Source: Alphaproteobacteria bacterium | GTDB taxonomy: Bacteria; Pseudomonadota; Alphaproteobacteria; JAQWUY01 | Assembly (NCBI GenBank): GCA_029250225.1 | Contig: JAQWUY010000018.1 | Span: forward strand, 1 to 64,000 | Reading direction: 5' to 3' | Length of the DNA stretch: 64,000 nucleotides | Part shown: positions 35,663 to 45,127 of the stretch, one piece after another | Position numbering within the stretch: position 1 is the first letter of the stretch | How the letters are laid out: every line of letters begins with the position of its first letter | The notes under the pieces: generated by a model | Database searches by the model: none | What the model saw: only the letters and a program-made list of their open reading frames with translations | What the model was told of the DNA's origin: nothing | Position numbers and translations under genes: made by a program

Positions 35663-36568
35663 ATGAGTAAAATTATTGATGGTAAAGCATTAGCAAAAAG
35701 CCTAAGGCAAGATATTAAAAGTGCTGTAAATGAAATAAAATCAGAATATAATTATACCCCCGCTCTGGCCGTAGTATTGGTGGGTGAAAACCCTGCCTCA
35801 AAAGTATATGTCAATTCAAAAGCAAAGCAGACTGTTGAATGTGGTATGGAATCTTTTGAATTTAAATTACCGGCTGACACTAGTGAACAAGATGTTCTTG
35901 CAAAAGTAGAAGAATTGAATAATGACCCGAAAGTTCACGGTATCTTAGTTCAATTACCATTGCCAAAACATATTAATGAAGAAAAAATAATAAATGCAAT
36001 CGCTGTGGAAAAAGATGTAGATGGTTTCCAAATTATTAACTCTGGACAACTAGCAACAGGAACAGGAAGCCCATTAATAGCGTGTACTCCATATGGGTGT
36101 CTGATGATGTTACAAGATAAATACGGCAAAGATTTATCAGGTTTAAATGCGGTTGTAATTGGTCGTTCAAATATTGTTGGAAAACCAATGGCACAATTAT
36201 TGCTTGATGCAAATGCAACTATTACAATTGTGCATTCAAGAACAAAAAACATAGAAGAAATAACAAAACAAGCCGACATAGTAGTTGCAGCAGTAGGTAG
36301 ACCAGAAATGGTAAAAGCTAGCTGGATTAAACAAGGTGCTACAATAATCGATGTTGGTATTAACCGTATCGAAGTAGACGGAAAAGGTAAACTTGTCGGT
36401 GATGTTGATTTCGCTGATGTAGAGCCTGTGGCAGGAGCAATCACACCTGTACCAGGTGGAGTTGGGCCGATGACTATTGCTGTGTTATTACATAATTCAA
36501 TAGTTGCATCTTGTCGTCAAAACAACAAGCCTGTTCCTAAGATACTAGATAGATACAACAGATTTTAA
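35663..36568 (+). CDS. folD: Bifunctional methylenetetrahydrofolate dehydrogenase / cyclohydrolase
   Basis: Interconverts 5,10-methylene- and 10-formyl-tetrahydrofolate. The 301 residues carry [21 protein letters not shown] (with the Tyr-Lys catalytic pair), [16 protein letters not shown], and the NADP site [16 protein letters not shown] and [13 protein letters not shown]. Ribosome binding site AAGGAGA. Pairs with yebC in the same direction. Confidence 0.97.
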   Translation: MSKIIDGKALAKSLRQDIKSAVNEIKSEYNYTPALAVVLVGENPASKVYVNSKAKQTVECGMESFEFKLPADTSEQDVLAKVEELNNDPKVHGILVQLPLPKHINEEKIINAIAVEKDVDGFQIINSGQLATGTGSPLIACTPYGCLMMLQDKYGKDLSGLNAVVIGRSNIVGKPMAQLLLDANATITIVHSRTKNIEEITKQADIVVAAVGRPEMVKASWIKQGATIIDVGINRIEVDGKGKLVGDVDFADVEPVAGAITPVPGGVGPMTIAVLLHNSIVASCRQNNKPVPKILDRYNRF

Positions 36569-36597
36569 TATCTCGAAATTAATAATATTGATATATT

Positions 36598-38892
36598 TTA
36601 CCAAGTATATTTTATACCTGACCAAATAGTACGGCCTTGTGAATTACTTGAATCAATAGAAAAATTATCATCTTGTTTTTTATTAAACACATTTATCACA
36701 TCAAGTGTTAATGCTAAGCCCTTAGCATCCTTTGGACTATAAATCAAATGTAAATCAAGATTTATATCACTATCAAATTTAGTTTTCTTATACTCATATG
36801 TTGGGCCAGTAAAATTACCACAAGCCGACTCATTACTACCACAATTAAATGATTTTTTTGTATAACCATCATAACTAGATCTATAATGTATTGTATTACC
36901 AAATATTAAATTATACTTAGGAATATAAAAGTTTATATTCGCAGAACCACGAATTGGGCGAGAGTGATTTAATGCAGGCATATCATTAGTATTTATTAAT
37001 TTACCATCAAAAATAATCTTTTTCCTAAAAATTTCTGGAATTATTTTATTCGATAACGAGTTATAATTTCTCGTAGATTTAGAATGAGATGTTTCCACAT
37101 TCCAAGACATCAAAATTCCTTCTGAAACGATAATTGGTTTTAATCCATTCGCTTTGAAACTAAGAGTATGGCCTTTTGATTTACCTTTGTTATTTACTAC
37201 ATATCTACCATTTGCACCTTTTGTTTTTGCAAATTGTTTTTTACCGTGTCTATATACACCTTGTAATGTAAATTCAACATTACCAATAGATTTTGTCATA
37301 CCAAGATTCAATTCATCAGAATAAGGTGTTTCCAACTTTTTAAAATCAGTAAGAGAAGAACTTACACCTGTTAACCATCTAATAGGTTTTATTCTTGCAT
37401 ATCGAGTATTAGCAGAAATATTATCATTTAATACATAAGATAAAATGTTCGATGAATAATAACGATTTACACCACCGAATATACGAGTTGTATTATCATA
37501 TGTATATACACTAGATAATCTAGGAGCGATATTATTATTCTTTAATAATGATGTACGATCAAACCTTAAACCAACAGTAGTTTCAAGTTTACCCATAGTC
37601 ATTTTATCTTGAACATAAGCAGATAAAGCATTATCCTTTACATTAATTTTCTTAGCTTTATAAACAGTTTTATTAGTCAAAAATTGTTCTCTTACAATAC
37701 AAGACGGATCATTAGGTACACAACGACCTTTCCAAAAAGCAGAAGATTCTGAATATTTTGCATTATTTTTATCAATTTTATATAAATTAGTAGATCTTCT
37801 TGACCTCTTTAATTTAGCCATTTTAGCATTAAATCTTTTTGATTTTTTCATTCTAATAGCAGATCTTATGGTTTTAATATTAATATAAGTGTTTTCTGAA
37901 ATATAATACAATGATGTATCTTTATCACGATTAAACTGGGCATCAGCAATATCTAGACCCCAACCGAACGATAATTCGTGTTTAATACCTTTCTTATTGA
38001 AAGAAGGAGCTGAGTAATCTTGTTTTAAAGTAATAGTTTGCTTCTTGGTATTCCACGCACCATAACCACCTTCATTAGAATATGCACCTGAACCCCAGTT
38101 TTTAGAACCGTGTTTCTGCCAAGCGAAATAATTATCGGCATCATATTTTACTTTTTTATTACTTGATGAAAAACCAATTTTCGTAGTTACTGCATAATCT
38201 TTTACTTTATGTTTTAATTCACCATAAATATGATATTCACCGCCTTTAACAGTATAATCACTATTTTTAATTTTTTCCTTTAACATTCTTGCAGTATTTG
38301 TTGAATACTTAGCTGTTAATTTAAATTCTCGGCCTTTATCTGTTTTATAAATACCTTTCGTAATATAATTATTAGAAATTTTATTTTGATGTCTTTTTCC
38401 GATTATATCGTTATCATATTCAGCTGTTGACTCTTTATGATTAATTACACCTAAAAATGAATATTTACGATTTACCGGTTTATTATACGATGCCGTAACA
38501 TCTTTTTTAAATGTTTTAGATGATACATAAACGTTTGTTTTAAGCGTTTTTTTAGTATATAAAGGGTCAACTTTAAGTTTTTGATCTTTATCTACCGTAT
38601 AAATACTTTTTGATATATAATTATTATCAACCATATTTTGGTTTTTATTGATAATTATATTTTTATCATATTTTTTCTGTGATTTTTCTTTTTTGGTGAA
38701 ACTTCCAGAATCAGAAGAATCATTTTTTAAAAGTTCAGGAATTTTAACATCTTGTTGAGAAAATACATGTTTATCCTTATCCGTAATTTGACTATAATTA
38801 CGAATTTGGGTACTTTCCGATTGAATTGATGCCATTACCGGTAAGATAGAACCTGTTAATACTATCATCGATAATAAATATTTATTGAACAT
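36598..38892 (-). CDS. TonB-dependent-receptor-like outer-membrane barrel lacking a plug
   Basis: A 764-residue protein with a signal peptide (MFNKYLLSMIVLTGSILPVMA). The C-terminal half reads as a TonB-dependent receptor barrel: LSAYVQDKMTMGKLETTVGL, RFDRTSLLKNNNIAPRLSSV, later ALTLDVINVFNKKQDD and the terminal GIKYTW. A Cys pair (CVPNDPSC) marks a long surface loop. I see no plug-domain motifs or TonB box between the signal peptide and the barrel. Residues 69-119 and 153-203 are an internal duplication (YDxxII...NNYI.K.IY..DK). Ligand unknown; promoter and repeated leader lie upstream. Confidence 0.75.
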   Translation of the reverse strand: MFNKYLLSMIVLTGSILPVMASIQSESTQIRNYSQITDKDKHVFSQQDVKIPELLKNDSSDSGSFTKKEKSQKKYDKNIIINKNQNMVDNNYISKSIYTVDKDQKLKVDPLYTKKTLKTNVYVSSKTFKKDVTASYNKPVNRKYSFLGVINHKESTAEYDNDIIGKRHQNKISNNYITKGIYKTDKGREFKLTAKYSTNTARMLKEKIKNSDYTVKGGEYHIYGELKHKVKDYAVTTKIGFSSSNKKVKYDADNYFAWQKHGSKNWGSGAYSNEGGYGAWNTKKQTITLKQDYSAPSFNKKGIKHELSFGWGLDIADAQFNRDKDTSLYYISENTYINIKTIRSAIRMKKSKRFNAKMAKLKRSRRSTNLYKIDKNNAKYSESSAFWKGRCVPNDPSCIVREQFLTNKTVYKAKKINVKDNALSAYVQDKMTMGKLETTVGLRFDRTSLLKNNNIAPRLSSVYTYDNTTRIFGGVNRYYSSNILSYVLNDNISANTRYARIKPIRWLTGVSSSLTDFKKLETPYSDELNLGMTKSIGNVEFTLQGVYRHGKKQFAKTKGANGRYVVNNKGKSKGHTLSFKANGLKPIIVSEGILMSWNVETSHSKSTRNYNSLSNKIIPEIFRKKIIFDGKLINTNDMPALNHSRPIRGSANINFYIPKYNLIFGNTIHYRSSYDGYTKKSFNCGSNESACGNFTGPTYEYKKTKFDSDINLDLHLIYSPKDAKGLALTLDVINVFNKKQDDNFSIDSSNSQGRTIWSGIKYTW

Positions 38893-38894
38893 AA

Positions 38895-39240
38895 AAACTC
38901 AACACTCCTAAATAATAACTTTAAATAAATACTAAAATAATAATTCTGTTTTTTTGTGATTTAACTTATATCTATTCTTAAAACAGAATTTGTTAATATT
39001 ATCGTTAGTACAAAATGTTTATTAAAAAATAAACCCTAATGCTTCCAAGCAATAACTTTAAATAAATACTAAATTACTAATTCTGCTTTTTTAAAAATTT
39101 TTTATTTTTTTATTGTCTATTAAAACAGAACAGCTAATACTAAATGTTTATAAAAATAAACTCTAATGCTCCTAAGCAACAATCTTAATAAATACTAAAA
39201 CAATGCTTTCAAAAAACAACTTTAAATAAATACTAAAACT
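38895..39240 (-). repeat. Tandem decayed copies of the receptor's leader and first codons
   Basis: This lies in the 559 bases without a gene before aroC. The real leader (38895-38935) contains CTCCTAA, AATAACTTTAAATAAATACT. The latter recurs at 39051-39070, in shortened form at 39179-39196, and again at 39217-39236. Copies B (38982-39086) and C (39122-39200) also retain sequence matching the first codons of the gene (GTTAATACTATC, AAATATTTATTGAACAT), with the start codon mutated. Each copy holds an inverted repeat AATTCTGTTTT / AAAACAGAATT or its relic. All copies fall inside the predicted 5' untranslated region. Confidence 0.8.
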
Positions 39241-39247
39241 TACCTAT

Positions 39248-39276
39248 ATAATAACCTTTAATAGTAATTATGTCAA
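39248..39276 (-). promoter_or_regulatory. Predicted promoter of the receptor-like gene
   Basis: On the minus strand TTGACA (39276-39271), exactly 17 bases, TATTAT (39253-39248). It is the best match upstream of this gene and gives a leader of about 350 bases that contains every decayed copy described at 38895-39240. Confidence 0.7.
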
Positions 39277-39285
39277 GGAAACCCT

Positions 39286-39306
39286 AGCTTTTCCGCGGAT
39301 TAAGCT
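39286..39306. promoter_or_regulatory. G+C-rich palindrome upstream of the receptor promoter
   Basis: AGCTTT-TCCGCGGA-TTAAGCT: the inner 8 bases are a perfect palindrome and the AGCTT arms continue it with a one-base offset. CCGCGG is rare in this A+T-rich sequence. It lies 9 bases upstream of the -35, a position suited to an activator or repressor. It does not match known Fur, RirA or Irr sites. The remaining bases to aroC (39307-39451) show nothing else I can support. Confidence 0.4.
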
Positions 39307-39451
39307 ATGTAAAAACACTTATAAATTCAACGAAAAATGAGTAAATACATATTTTAATAAGTATTAACCATTAAGTATTGATTATTAGTTGTTTATTTGG
39401 TGTAATTTTTGAAATAATGGGAAATTTAAATATTTTAAATATATTAAGAAA

Positions 39452-40528
39452 TTATTTGTTATTCAACCCACGATTGCGTAATAAATGGTCAGCTAGAACT
39501 ATAGCCATCATTGCCTCTCCGACTGGAACGGCACGAATACCAACGCAAGGATCGTGGCGACCTTTTGTACTAATTGTAGTTTCTTTACCGGTTTTGGTTA
39601 TTGATTTTTTAGGAGTTAATATTGAACTAGTTGGTTTTACTGCAAATCTTACTACTATGTCTTGTCCTGTTGAAATTCCGCCTAATATTCCACCTGCATT
39701 ATTTGATGTAAATACCTTGCCAGTACGAATTTCATCGGCATTTTGTTCACCTGTTAAAAAAGCACTTTCAAAGCCTGCACCAATTTCAACACCCTTTACC
39801 GCATTAATTGACATAAAAGCTTTTGCTAAATCAGCATCTAGTTTATCGTATACCGGCTCCCCTAAGCCAGCAGGAATGCCACTTGCGTGTATTTCTATGA
39901 CTGCACCAACAGATGAGCCATTTTTACGAACATCTTTTAAATACTTATCCCATTCAACAGCTGTTTTTTTTGATGGGCAAAAAAAGTCATTTTTTTCAAC
40001 TTCATCCCAAGACCATTTATCATCGATTAGAGCAATTTCACCCATTTGAACCATTGCTCCACGAATTTTTACATTTGAATCTAAAAATGTTTTTAATATT
40101 TTATTAGCAATGGCACCAACAGCAACACGACAAGCAGTTTCCCTTGCCGAAGAACGCCCACCGCCTCTTGGATCGCGAATTCCATATTTTTCCATATATG
40201 TAAAATCAGCGTGTCCTGGACGAAATGTTTTTTCAATTTCTGAATAATCTTTTGATCTTTGGTCTTTGTTTTCAATTATCATTGATAAAGGCGTGCCAGT
40301 AGTTTTTCCTTGGTAAACACCAGACATTATTTTTACAATATCATCTTCTTTGCGTTGTGTTGTATGTTTTGAATTACCTGGTTTGCGTTTATCAAGAAAT
40401 GGTTGAATATCATCTTCGGATAATTTTATAAGGCTAGGAACACCATCAACAACAACCCCGATGGCTAGACCATGTGATTCACCCCAAGATGTAAACCTGA
40501 ATAAATCACCAAAAGAATTTCCCGCCAT
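39452..40528 (-). CDS. aroC: Chorismate synthase
   Basis: Final step of the shikimate pathway, with reduced FMN. The 358 residues begin [20 protein letters not shown] and include [27 protein letters not shown]-type N-terminal sequence, [11 protein letters not shown], the [25 protein letters not shown]-type FMN-binding stretch (about 103-127), and [20 protein letters not shown]. It follows fabI by 27 bases on the same strand. Confidence 0.97.
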   Translation of the reverse strand: MAGNSFGDLFRFTSWGESHGLAIGVVVDGVPSLIKLSEDDIQPFLDKRKPGNSKHTTQRKEDDIVKIMSGVYQGKTTGTPLSMIIENKDQRSKDYSEIEKTFRPGHADFTYMEKYGIRDPRGGGRSSARETACRVAVGAIANKILKTFLDSNVKIRGAMVQMGEIALIDDKWSWDEVEKNDFFCPSKKTAVEWDKYLKDVRKNGSSVGAVIEIHASGIPAGLGEPVYDKLDADLAKAFMSINAVKGVEIGAGFESAFLTGEQNADEIRTGKVFTSNNAGGILGGISTGQDIVVRFAVKPTSSILTPKKSITKTGKETTISTKGRHDPCVGIRAVPVGEAMMAIVLADHLLRNRGLNNK

Positions 40529-40555
40529 AACCTGTTAGTCCTTTAAAAATATAAT

Positions 40556-41389
40556 TTATTTTTTATCAGCTATGGTTTGTAATACTTTTGCTAGTTCGCC
40601 GGCATTGTCCAATTTGGGCATACCAACCATATTATAACCACCATCAACATAATGTAATTCACCGCTAACACCACTTGATAAATCACTTAATAGGTAAAGA
40701 GCAGATTTACCAATATCCCAAATATCCATATTACGACCTAGTGGAGCGCCTAATTCATTCCACCTTAACATTGTACGGAAATCACCGATGCCGGATGCAG
40801 CAAGTGTTCTAATTGGGCCTGCTGATAGTGAATTAACACGAATACCTTTATCGCCCATATCAACAGCTAAATAACGAACCGAAGCTTCCAACGCAGCTTT
40901 TGCAACACCCATTACATTATAATTTGGAACATATTTTTCTGAACCCAGATATGAAAGAGTAACAGCAGAACCGCCTTCGTTCATCATTTTATAAGCACGA
41001 TTACAAACAGCGGTAAAACTAAAACAAGAAATATCCATAGTAGTAAGGAAATTATCACGAGTTGTGTTTAAGTACTTGCCTTGTAATTCTTCTTTATTTG
41101 AAAATCCAATTGCGTGAACAAGGAAATCAATATTACCCATTTCGGATTCAATCGCATCAAACGCCTTGTCTATACTTTCTTGGTTTGTCACATCACATTC
41201 TTGTATTGTTTTAACACAACCTAACTCATCAACTAATGGTTTAATTCGTTTCAACAAAGCATCACCTTGATATGTAAGAGCAATTTGTGCGCCCTGTTCA
41301 GCAAGAGTTTTTGCAATTCCCCACGCAATAGATTTATCATTCGCTAAACCCATAACTACACCGCGCTTACCATTCATTAATCCAGTCAT
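40556..41389 (-). CDS. fabI: Enoyl-[acyl-carrier-protein] reductase (NADH)
   Basis: Last reduction of fatty acid elongation. The 277-residue protein starts at ATG 41389 with AGGAG 6 bases upstream; the longer frame has no ribosome binding site. The N-terminal GKRGVVMGLANDKSIAWGIA cofactor loop, HAIGFSNKEEL, and the Tyr-(6)-Lys active site in YVPNYNVMGVAKAALE are present. The sequence is typical of FabI, so triclosan-type inhibitors would be expected to bind. Probably cotranscribed with aroC. Confidence 0.96.
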   Translation of the reverse strand: MTGLMNGKRGVVMGLANDKSIAWGIAKTLAEQGAQIALTYQGDALLKRIKPLVDELGCVKTIQECDVTNQESIDKAFDAIESEMGNIDFLVHAIGFSNKEELQGKYLNTTRDNFLTTMDISCFSFTAVCNRAYKMMNEGGSAVTLSYLGSEKYVPNYNVMGVAKAALEASVRYLAVDMGDKGIRVNSLSAGPIRTLAASGIGDFRTMLRWNELGAPLGRNMDIWDIGKSALYLLSDLSSGVSGELHYVDGGYNMVGMPKLDNAGELAKVLQTIADKK

Positions 41390-41511
41390 TATTATGCTCC
41401 TATTATTTTGTATAGACTTAATCGTTAATATAAACAAAATAGACAAAAAAATCTATGCTAATTTTTAATTTTTATGTTACAATAAATCATCGTCATACAA
41501 AGAGGTAAAAG

Positions 41512-41802
41512 ATGGTTTTAATATTTTCATTATTATTTTGGTTAATTGATTTATACACATATATAATATTTGCTTCTGTTATCATTTCTTGGTTACTAGC
41601 ATTTGGTATTTTAAAAATGAGCAATAATATTATTTACAGAATTGTGATGGTTATCACAGGTTTAACGCAACCTATATTTGATGTTGTTAGGGCAGTTGTT
41701 CCAAGTTTGTTTGGTTTAGATTTTTCTCCGGTTATTATATTATTGGCATTACAAGGAATAAAAATTGCTCTTATACAACTAGCTATAAGTATGATGTATT
41801 AA
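41512..41802 (+). CDS. YggT family membrane protein
   Basis: A 96-residue inner-membrane protein with helices at about 3-35 and 62-92. The family signature is visible in IIFASVIISWLL-type sequence and in MSNNIIYRIVMVITGLTQPI (RFITDPIL-like). YggT proteins are linked to osmotic tolerance and to cell division or cofactor assembly, but the mechanism is unknown. GAGG precedes the ATG. The next gene begins 47 bases later. Confidence 0.88.
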   Translation: MVLIFSLLFWLIDLYTYIIFASVIISWLLAFGILKMSNNIIYRIVMVITGLTQPIFDVVRAVVPSLFGLDFSPVIILLALQGIKIALIQLAISMMY

Positions 41803-41849
41803 ATAAAAAATCATAAATTCACATAATAAAAAATAAATAAAGGGGGAAT

Positions 41850-42710
41850 ATGGATAATCGTGATGGTTACATTTGGGTAAATGGGGAAATGGTAAACTGG
41901 CGCGATGCAAAGGTGCATCCTCTAACGCACGGTTTACATTATGCATCTTCTGTTTTCGAAGGCGAGCGAGCATACAACGGTAAAATATTTAAATCAAAAG
42001 AACACTCTCAACGATTACTTGATAGTGCAAAAATACTTGATTTTGATATACCTTATTCTATTGATGAACTAGAAAAAGCAAAATACGAAGTAATGAAGGC
42101 TAATAATTTAAAAAATTGCTACATTCGTCCATTTGCGTTCTTAGGCTGTGAAATGGGTCTGCAAGGCACAGGAGTTCCTGTAAATACAGTTATAAGTGCT
42201 TGGGAATGGGGTGCTTATTTCGGTGGAGATAAAATGAAAGGTCTAAACTTCAATATTGCAGAATATCGTCGCCCTGACCCTAAAACTGCACCAAGCAAGG
42301 CCAAAGCTGCGGGTCTATATATGATTTGCACAATATCTAAGAACAAGGCCACATCCGAAGGATATGATGATTCATTAATGCTTGATTATCGTGGTTACAT
42401 ATCAGAAGCAACCGCTGCAAATATATTCTTTTTTATGAAAGATGGAAAATTACATACACCAAAACCTGATTGTTTCCTTAATGGTATTACAAGACAAACT
42501 GTAATTCAACTAGCAAAAAAGGTCGGCATAGATGTAGTAGAACGCCACATTGAATTAGATGAATTAAAAAATGTTGTTGAGTGTTTCGTAACAGGAACAG
42601 CAGCCGAGGTAATGCCGGTAAGACAAATTGACAATAAATATAAATTCACACCAGGAAAATTATGTGAAAAAATGATTAATGAATATGATAAAGCGGTTGG
42701 GAAAATATAA
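41850..42710 (+). CDS. ilvE: Branched-chain amino acid aminotransferase
   Basis: Class IV PLP transaminase, final step of leucine, isoleucine and valine synthesis. 286 residues. HPLTHGLHYASSVFEGERAY (about 24-43) is the conserved N-terminal block; SKAKAAGLYMICTISKNKA carries the PLP-lysine (KAxGxY) region; DSLMLDYRGYISEATAANIF is the phosphate cup motif; ITRQTVIQLAKKVGIDVVER follows. The stop overlaps the next small gene's ATG (TAATG). Confidence 0.94.
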   Translation: MDNRDGYIWVNGEMVNWRDAKVHPLTHGLHYASSVFEGERAYNGKIFKSKEHSQRLLDSAKILDFDIPYSIDELEKAKYEVMKANNLKNCYIRPFAFLGCEMGLQGTGVPVNTVISAWEWGAYFGGDKMKGLNFNIAEYRRPDPKTAPSKAKAAGLYMICTISKNKATSEGYDDSLMLDYRGYISEATAANIFFFMKDGKLHTPKPDCFLNGITRQTVIQLAKKVGIDVVERHIELDELKNVVECFVTGTAAEVMPVRQIDNKYKFTPGKLCEKMINEYDKAVGKI

Positions 42711-42880
42711 TGGTAGCCAAAGCAATAGTCCTTATTTTTATAATATTAATAATAATTTTAGCATTTAAAAAATTAGTAGAACCAAAAACAAATTCACATA
42801 AAAAAGATGATGATATTGTTGATCTAGAAAAAGATAAAGACGGTAAATATTCAGCAAAAGACAAAAAAAATAAGAAATAA
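42710..42880 (+). CDS. Small membrane-anchored protein after ilvE
   Basis: A 56-residue protein whose ATG overlaps the ilvE stop by one base (TAATG), so translation is probably coupled. It has one N-terminal membrane helix (residues 4-19, IVLIFIILIIILAF-like) and a charged Lys/Asp tail (KKDDDIVDLEKDKDGKYSAK) expected in the cytoplasm. No family is recognised. The coupling and clean stop support a real gene. Confidence 0.6.
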   Translation: MVAKAIVLIFIILIIILAFKKLVEPKTNSHKKDDDIVDLEKDKDGKYSAKDKKNKK

Positions 42881-42891
42881 CTATTATACGA

Positions 42892-43611
42892 TTAATATTT
42901 AGTAGTATATAATTTTAAAGTATCTTCGTGTTTTTTGTAATCAGGCATAACAAGTGCGACAGCATCCCAAAATGGTTTTTGATGGTGTGGGTGTTTTTGA
43001 TGGCATAATTCGTGAACTATAACATAATCAATGCAATCAAGAGGCGTTTTAATAAGGGCAATATTTAAATTCATATTACCATTATTTGACATTGATCCCC
43101 AACGGGTTTTCATTTGTTTAATAACCAATTGTGTTTTTTCACTTGCACCATCAACCTTTGGTATCCAGTAATTCATTCTTTCGAAAAATACCTTCCTAGC
43201 TTGTTTTCTATAAAATGATTTAATTGATAGCTCCATATCTATTTCATTTTTACCTAATACATAAAACATATTGTCTTCTATGATAACATCTGTGCTTTGT
43301 TCATTTTTTCGTATTATGTTGTAACTATCACCTAAATATTTTACTAATCCTTTTTTTCTTAAATTATTTCCCGAATTTAAGTTACGATTTTTTTGTAAAT
43401 CTATCTTGTTCATTATCCAAACAATATTATCATCAGCAATCTTTTTTAGAGTTTTTTTAAGAGCATATTTTGTACTATATATTGTTATGTCACAATCTTG
43501 ACTAATAGATATAGAAATATTTTTTCTAGTCGTTCTTTTAACAATACAATCATATGTATTATCATTATGTTGTATCGTAATAATCTCTGATTGTTGTGTA
43601 TTTTTAAACAT
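42892..43611 (-). CDS. YgjP-like (DUF45) metallopeptidase
   Basis: A 239-residue protein with the SprT/DUF45 zinc site HELCHQKHPHHQKPFW (two His of HExxH and a third His after the loop). The preceding KTRWGSMSNNGNMNLNIAL block is also a family hallmark, and the N-terminal half has the IRRTTRKNISISIS-like beta domain. Biological role unclear; related proteins act on DNA-bound or cytosolic substrates. Confidence 0.88.
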   Translation of the reverse strand: MFKNTQQSEIITIQHNDNTYDCIVKRTTRKNISISISQDCDITIYSTKYALKKTLKKIADDNIVWIMNKIDLQKNRNLNSGNNLRKKGLVKYLGDSYNIIRKNEQSTDVIIEDNMFYVLGKNEIDMELSIKSFYRKQARKVFFERMNYWIPKVDGASEKTQLVIKQMKTRWGSMSNNGNMNLNIALIKTPLDCIDYVIVHELCHQKHPHHQKPFWDAVALVMPDYKKHEDTLKLYTTKY

Positions 43612-43693
43612 AAAAGGATAATACCATATTATATAAAGTAAAAAACCAATAAAACCGAGCTTTTATTCATTATTTTTTTTGATTGCTTTAATT

Positions 43694-44185
43694 TCAAGCT
43701 TTTGAACCAACGAATTCATCAATCATATATACACCTTGACCTTGTGTACCGATAATTTTTATTTTACCAACTATCTCTACTGCCAAAGCTTCTTCTTCTC
43801 TTTGTTCATCAATGAACCATTGCAAGAATGAAAAAGTTGTTAGATCTTTTTGTTCCCAAACTTCGTGTGTAATTTTATGAATTGAATCGGTAACATCTTT
43901 CTCTTCTTTATAAACAATGTCAAATAATTCTTTCACATCTTTATAATTTGTTTTAGGAGAAGGAATTTCACCAAGTTTTGGTTGCCTAGAACGCTCTAAA
44001 ATATAGTCAAATATTTTACGCATATGTTCTTTTTCTTCTTCTGCGTGTTTATAAAGAAATTTTGCACAACCAGTTAGATCCTGATCTTCCGCCCAAGCAC
44101 CCATTTGTAAATAAGTATTTGAAGCTTGAAATTCACGGTTCATTTGTTTGTTTAATAGATCATATACTTTTTTATCTAATCTCAT
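43694..44185 (-). CDS. ftnA: Ferritin
   Basis: Iron-storage protein of 163 residues, forming 24-subunit shells with a ferroxidase centre. The conserved ligands are Glu in MNREFQASNTYLQMGAW, the HAEEEKEHMRKIF helix (Glu and His), Glu94-type in the EEKDVTDSIHK helix, and FLQWFIDEQREEE. This is the only gene where I noted a TGA stop. A near-perfect palindrome lies 24 bases upstream. Confidence 0.95.
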   Translation of the reverse strand: MRLDKKVYDLLNKQMNREFQASNTYLQMGAWAEDQDLTGCAKFLYKHAEEEKEHMRKIFDYILERSRQPKLGEIPSPKTNYKDVKELFDIVYKEEKDVTDSIHKITHEVWEQKDLTTFSFLQWFIDEQREEEALAVEIVGKIKIIGTQGQGVYMIDEFVGSKA

Positions 44186-44208
44186 TCTTATTACCCCCTT
44201 ATATTCGA

Positions 44209-44228
44209 TATACTATAATTACAGTATA
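44209..44228. promoter_or_regulatory. Candidate operator of the ferritin gene
   Basis: TATACT-A-TAATTA-C-AGTATA: a 20-base palindrome with one mismatched pair, beginning 24 bases before the ferritin ATG. It overlaps likely -10 sequences on the minus strand, a position suited to a repressor. Known Irr/ICE and Fur consensus sites do not match. An A+T-rich background makes chance palindromes more likely. Confidence 0.35.
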
Positions 44229-44320
44229 ACATTAAAAAGATAATATTGCCGTTAAAAAAATTACTGTAAAAACAATTACTTATGATAAAAAAGAACTAAT
44301 ATTAGATGATTTAAGAGATT

Positions 44321-45127
44321 TTAATAAGAATTTAGTAACTGAAATATATCATCTTGTAATTCATTATTAGAAGCAATAATCCATTTTGATTGTTGTTCGT
44401 TTCCTTCACACTTGTAAGTGCGATTTTTTTCGTCAAACACAAATCCGCCAGCTTCACGAATCATCAAAATTCCACCTTCAATATCCCAAGGATTAAGTCC
44501 ATATTCGAAGAATCCCTCGTAACGACCTGATGCCACATATGCTAAATCTAGGGTTGCCGCACCAAATCTGCGTACACCGGCAGTTTTTGCCATTACACGA
44601 GATAATCTTTTTAAATATTCTTCGTGTTTATTTTCATTAATGCCTAGGAAAGGAATTCCAGTCGCTAATACGGATTCTGATAATTTTTTTCTTGCTGAAA
44701 CTCTTAGTCTTTGATTATTTAAGTATGCTCCGCTACCTTTTTCTGCATAAAACAATTCATCTTTTATTGGATCGTATGTAACACATAATTGAGTTTCACC
44801 CATATACTGATATGAGATATGAATTGCCCAATGTGGTAATCCGTGCAAGAAATTTGTTGTGCCATCTAACGGATCAACTACAAATCGGTGTGGACTATCA
44901 ATATTATTAGAACCGCTTTCTTCGCCTAAAAAAGCATAGTCAGGGCGTGCATACATTAAATCATTTTTTATTATTTCTTCACTGCGTTTATCGGAAATTG
45001 AAACAAAATCAGCAGGCCCTTTTTTTGAAACCTGTAATTGATTAACTTCTGAAAAATCTCTTAGCAATGACTTTCCCGCCTTAATAGCAGTTTTTTGCAT
45101 AATAGATAGGGTTGGATTAATACTCAT
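44321..45127 (-). CDS. suhB: Inositol-1-monophosphatase family protein
   Basis: A Mg2+-dependent phosphatase of 268 residues. FLGEESG (about 70), DPLDGTTNFLHGLPHWAIHI (about 86-105) and NPWDIEGGILMIREAGG (about 210) are the three metal-binding motifs. E. coli SuhB also works in rRNA transcription antitermination. Its ATG overlaps the efp stop by one base (TAATG), so translation follows efp. Confidence 0.93.
   Translation of the reverse strand: MSINPTLSIMQKTAIKAGKSLLRDFSEVNQLQVSKKGPADFVSISDKRSEEIIKNDLMYARPDYAFLGEESGSNNIDSPHRFVVDPLDGTTNFLHGLPHWAIHISYQYMGETQLCVTYDPIKDELFYAEKGSGAYLNNQRLRVSARKKLSESVLATGIPFLGINENKHEEYLKRLSRVMAKTAGVRRFGAATLDLAYVASGRYEGFFEYGLNPWDIEGGILMIREAGGFVFDEKNRTYKCEGNEQQSKWIIASNNELQDDIFQLLNSY

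Noticed and set aside
38895-39240. CRISPR array
   Set aside because: Repeat copies are long, imperfect, unevenly spaced and match the adjacent gene's 5' end; no cas genes are present.
44186-44320. tRNA or other structured RNA gene between ferritin and suhB
   Set aside because: No cloverleaf or G+C-rich stems; only a short palindrome. I found no tRNA or rRNA gene anywhere in the window.
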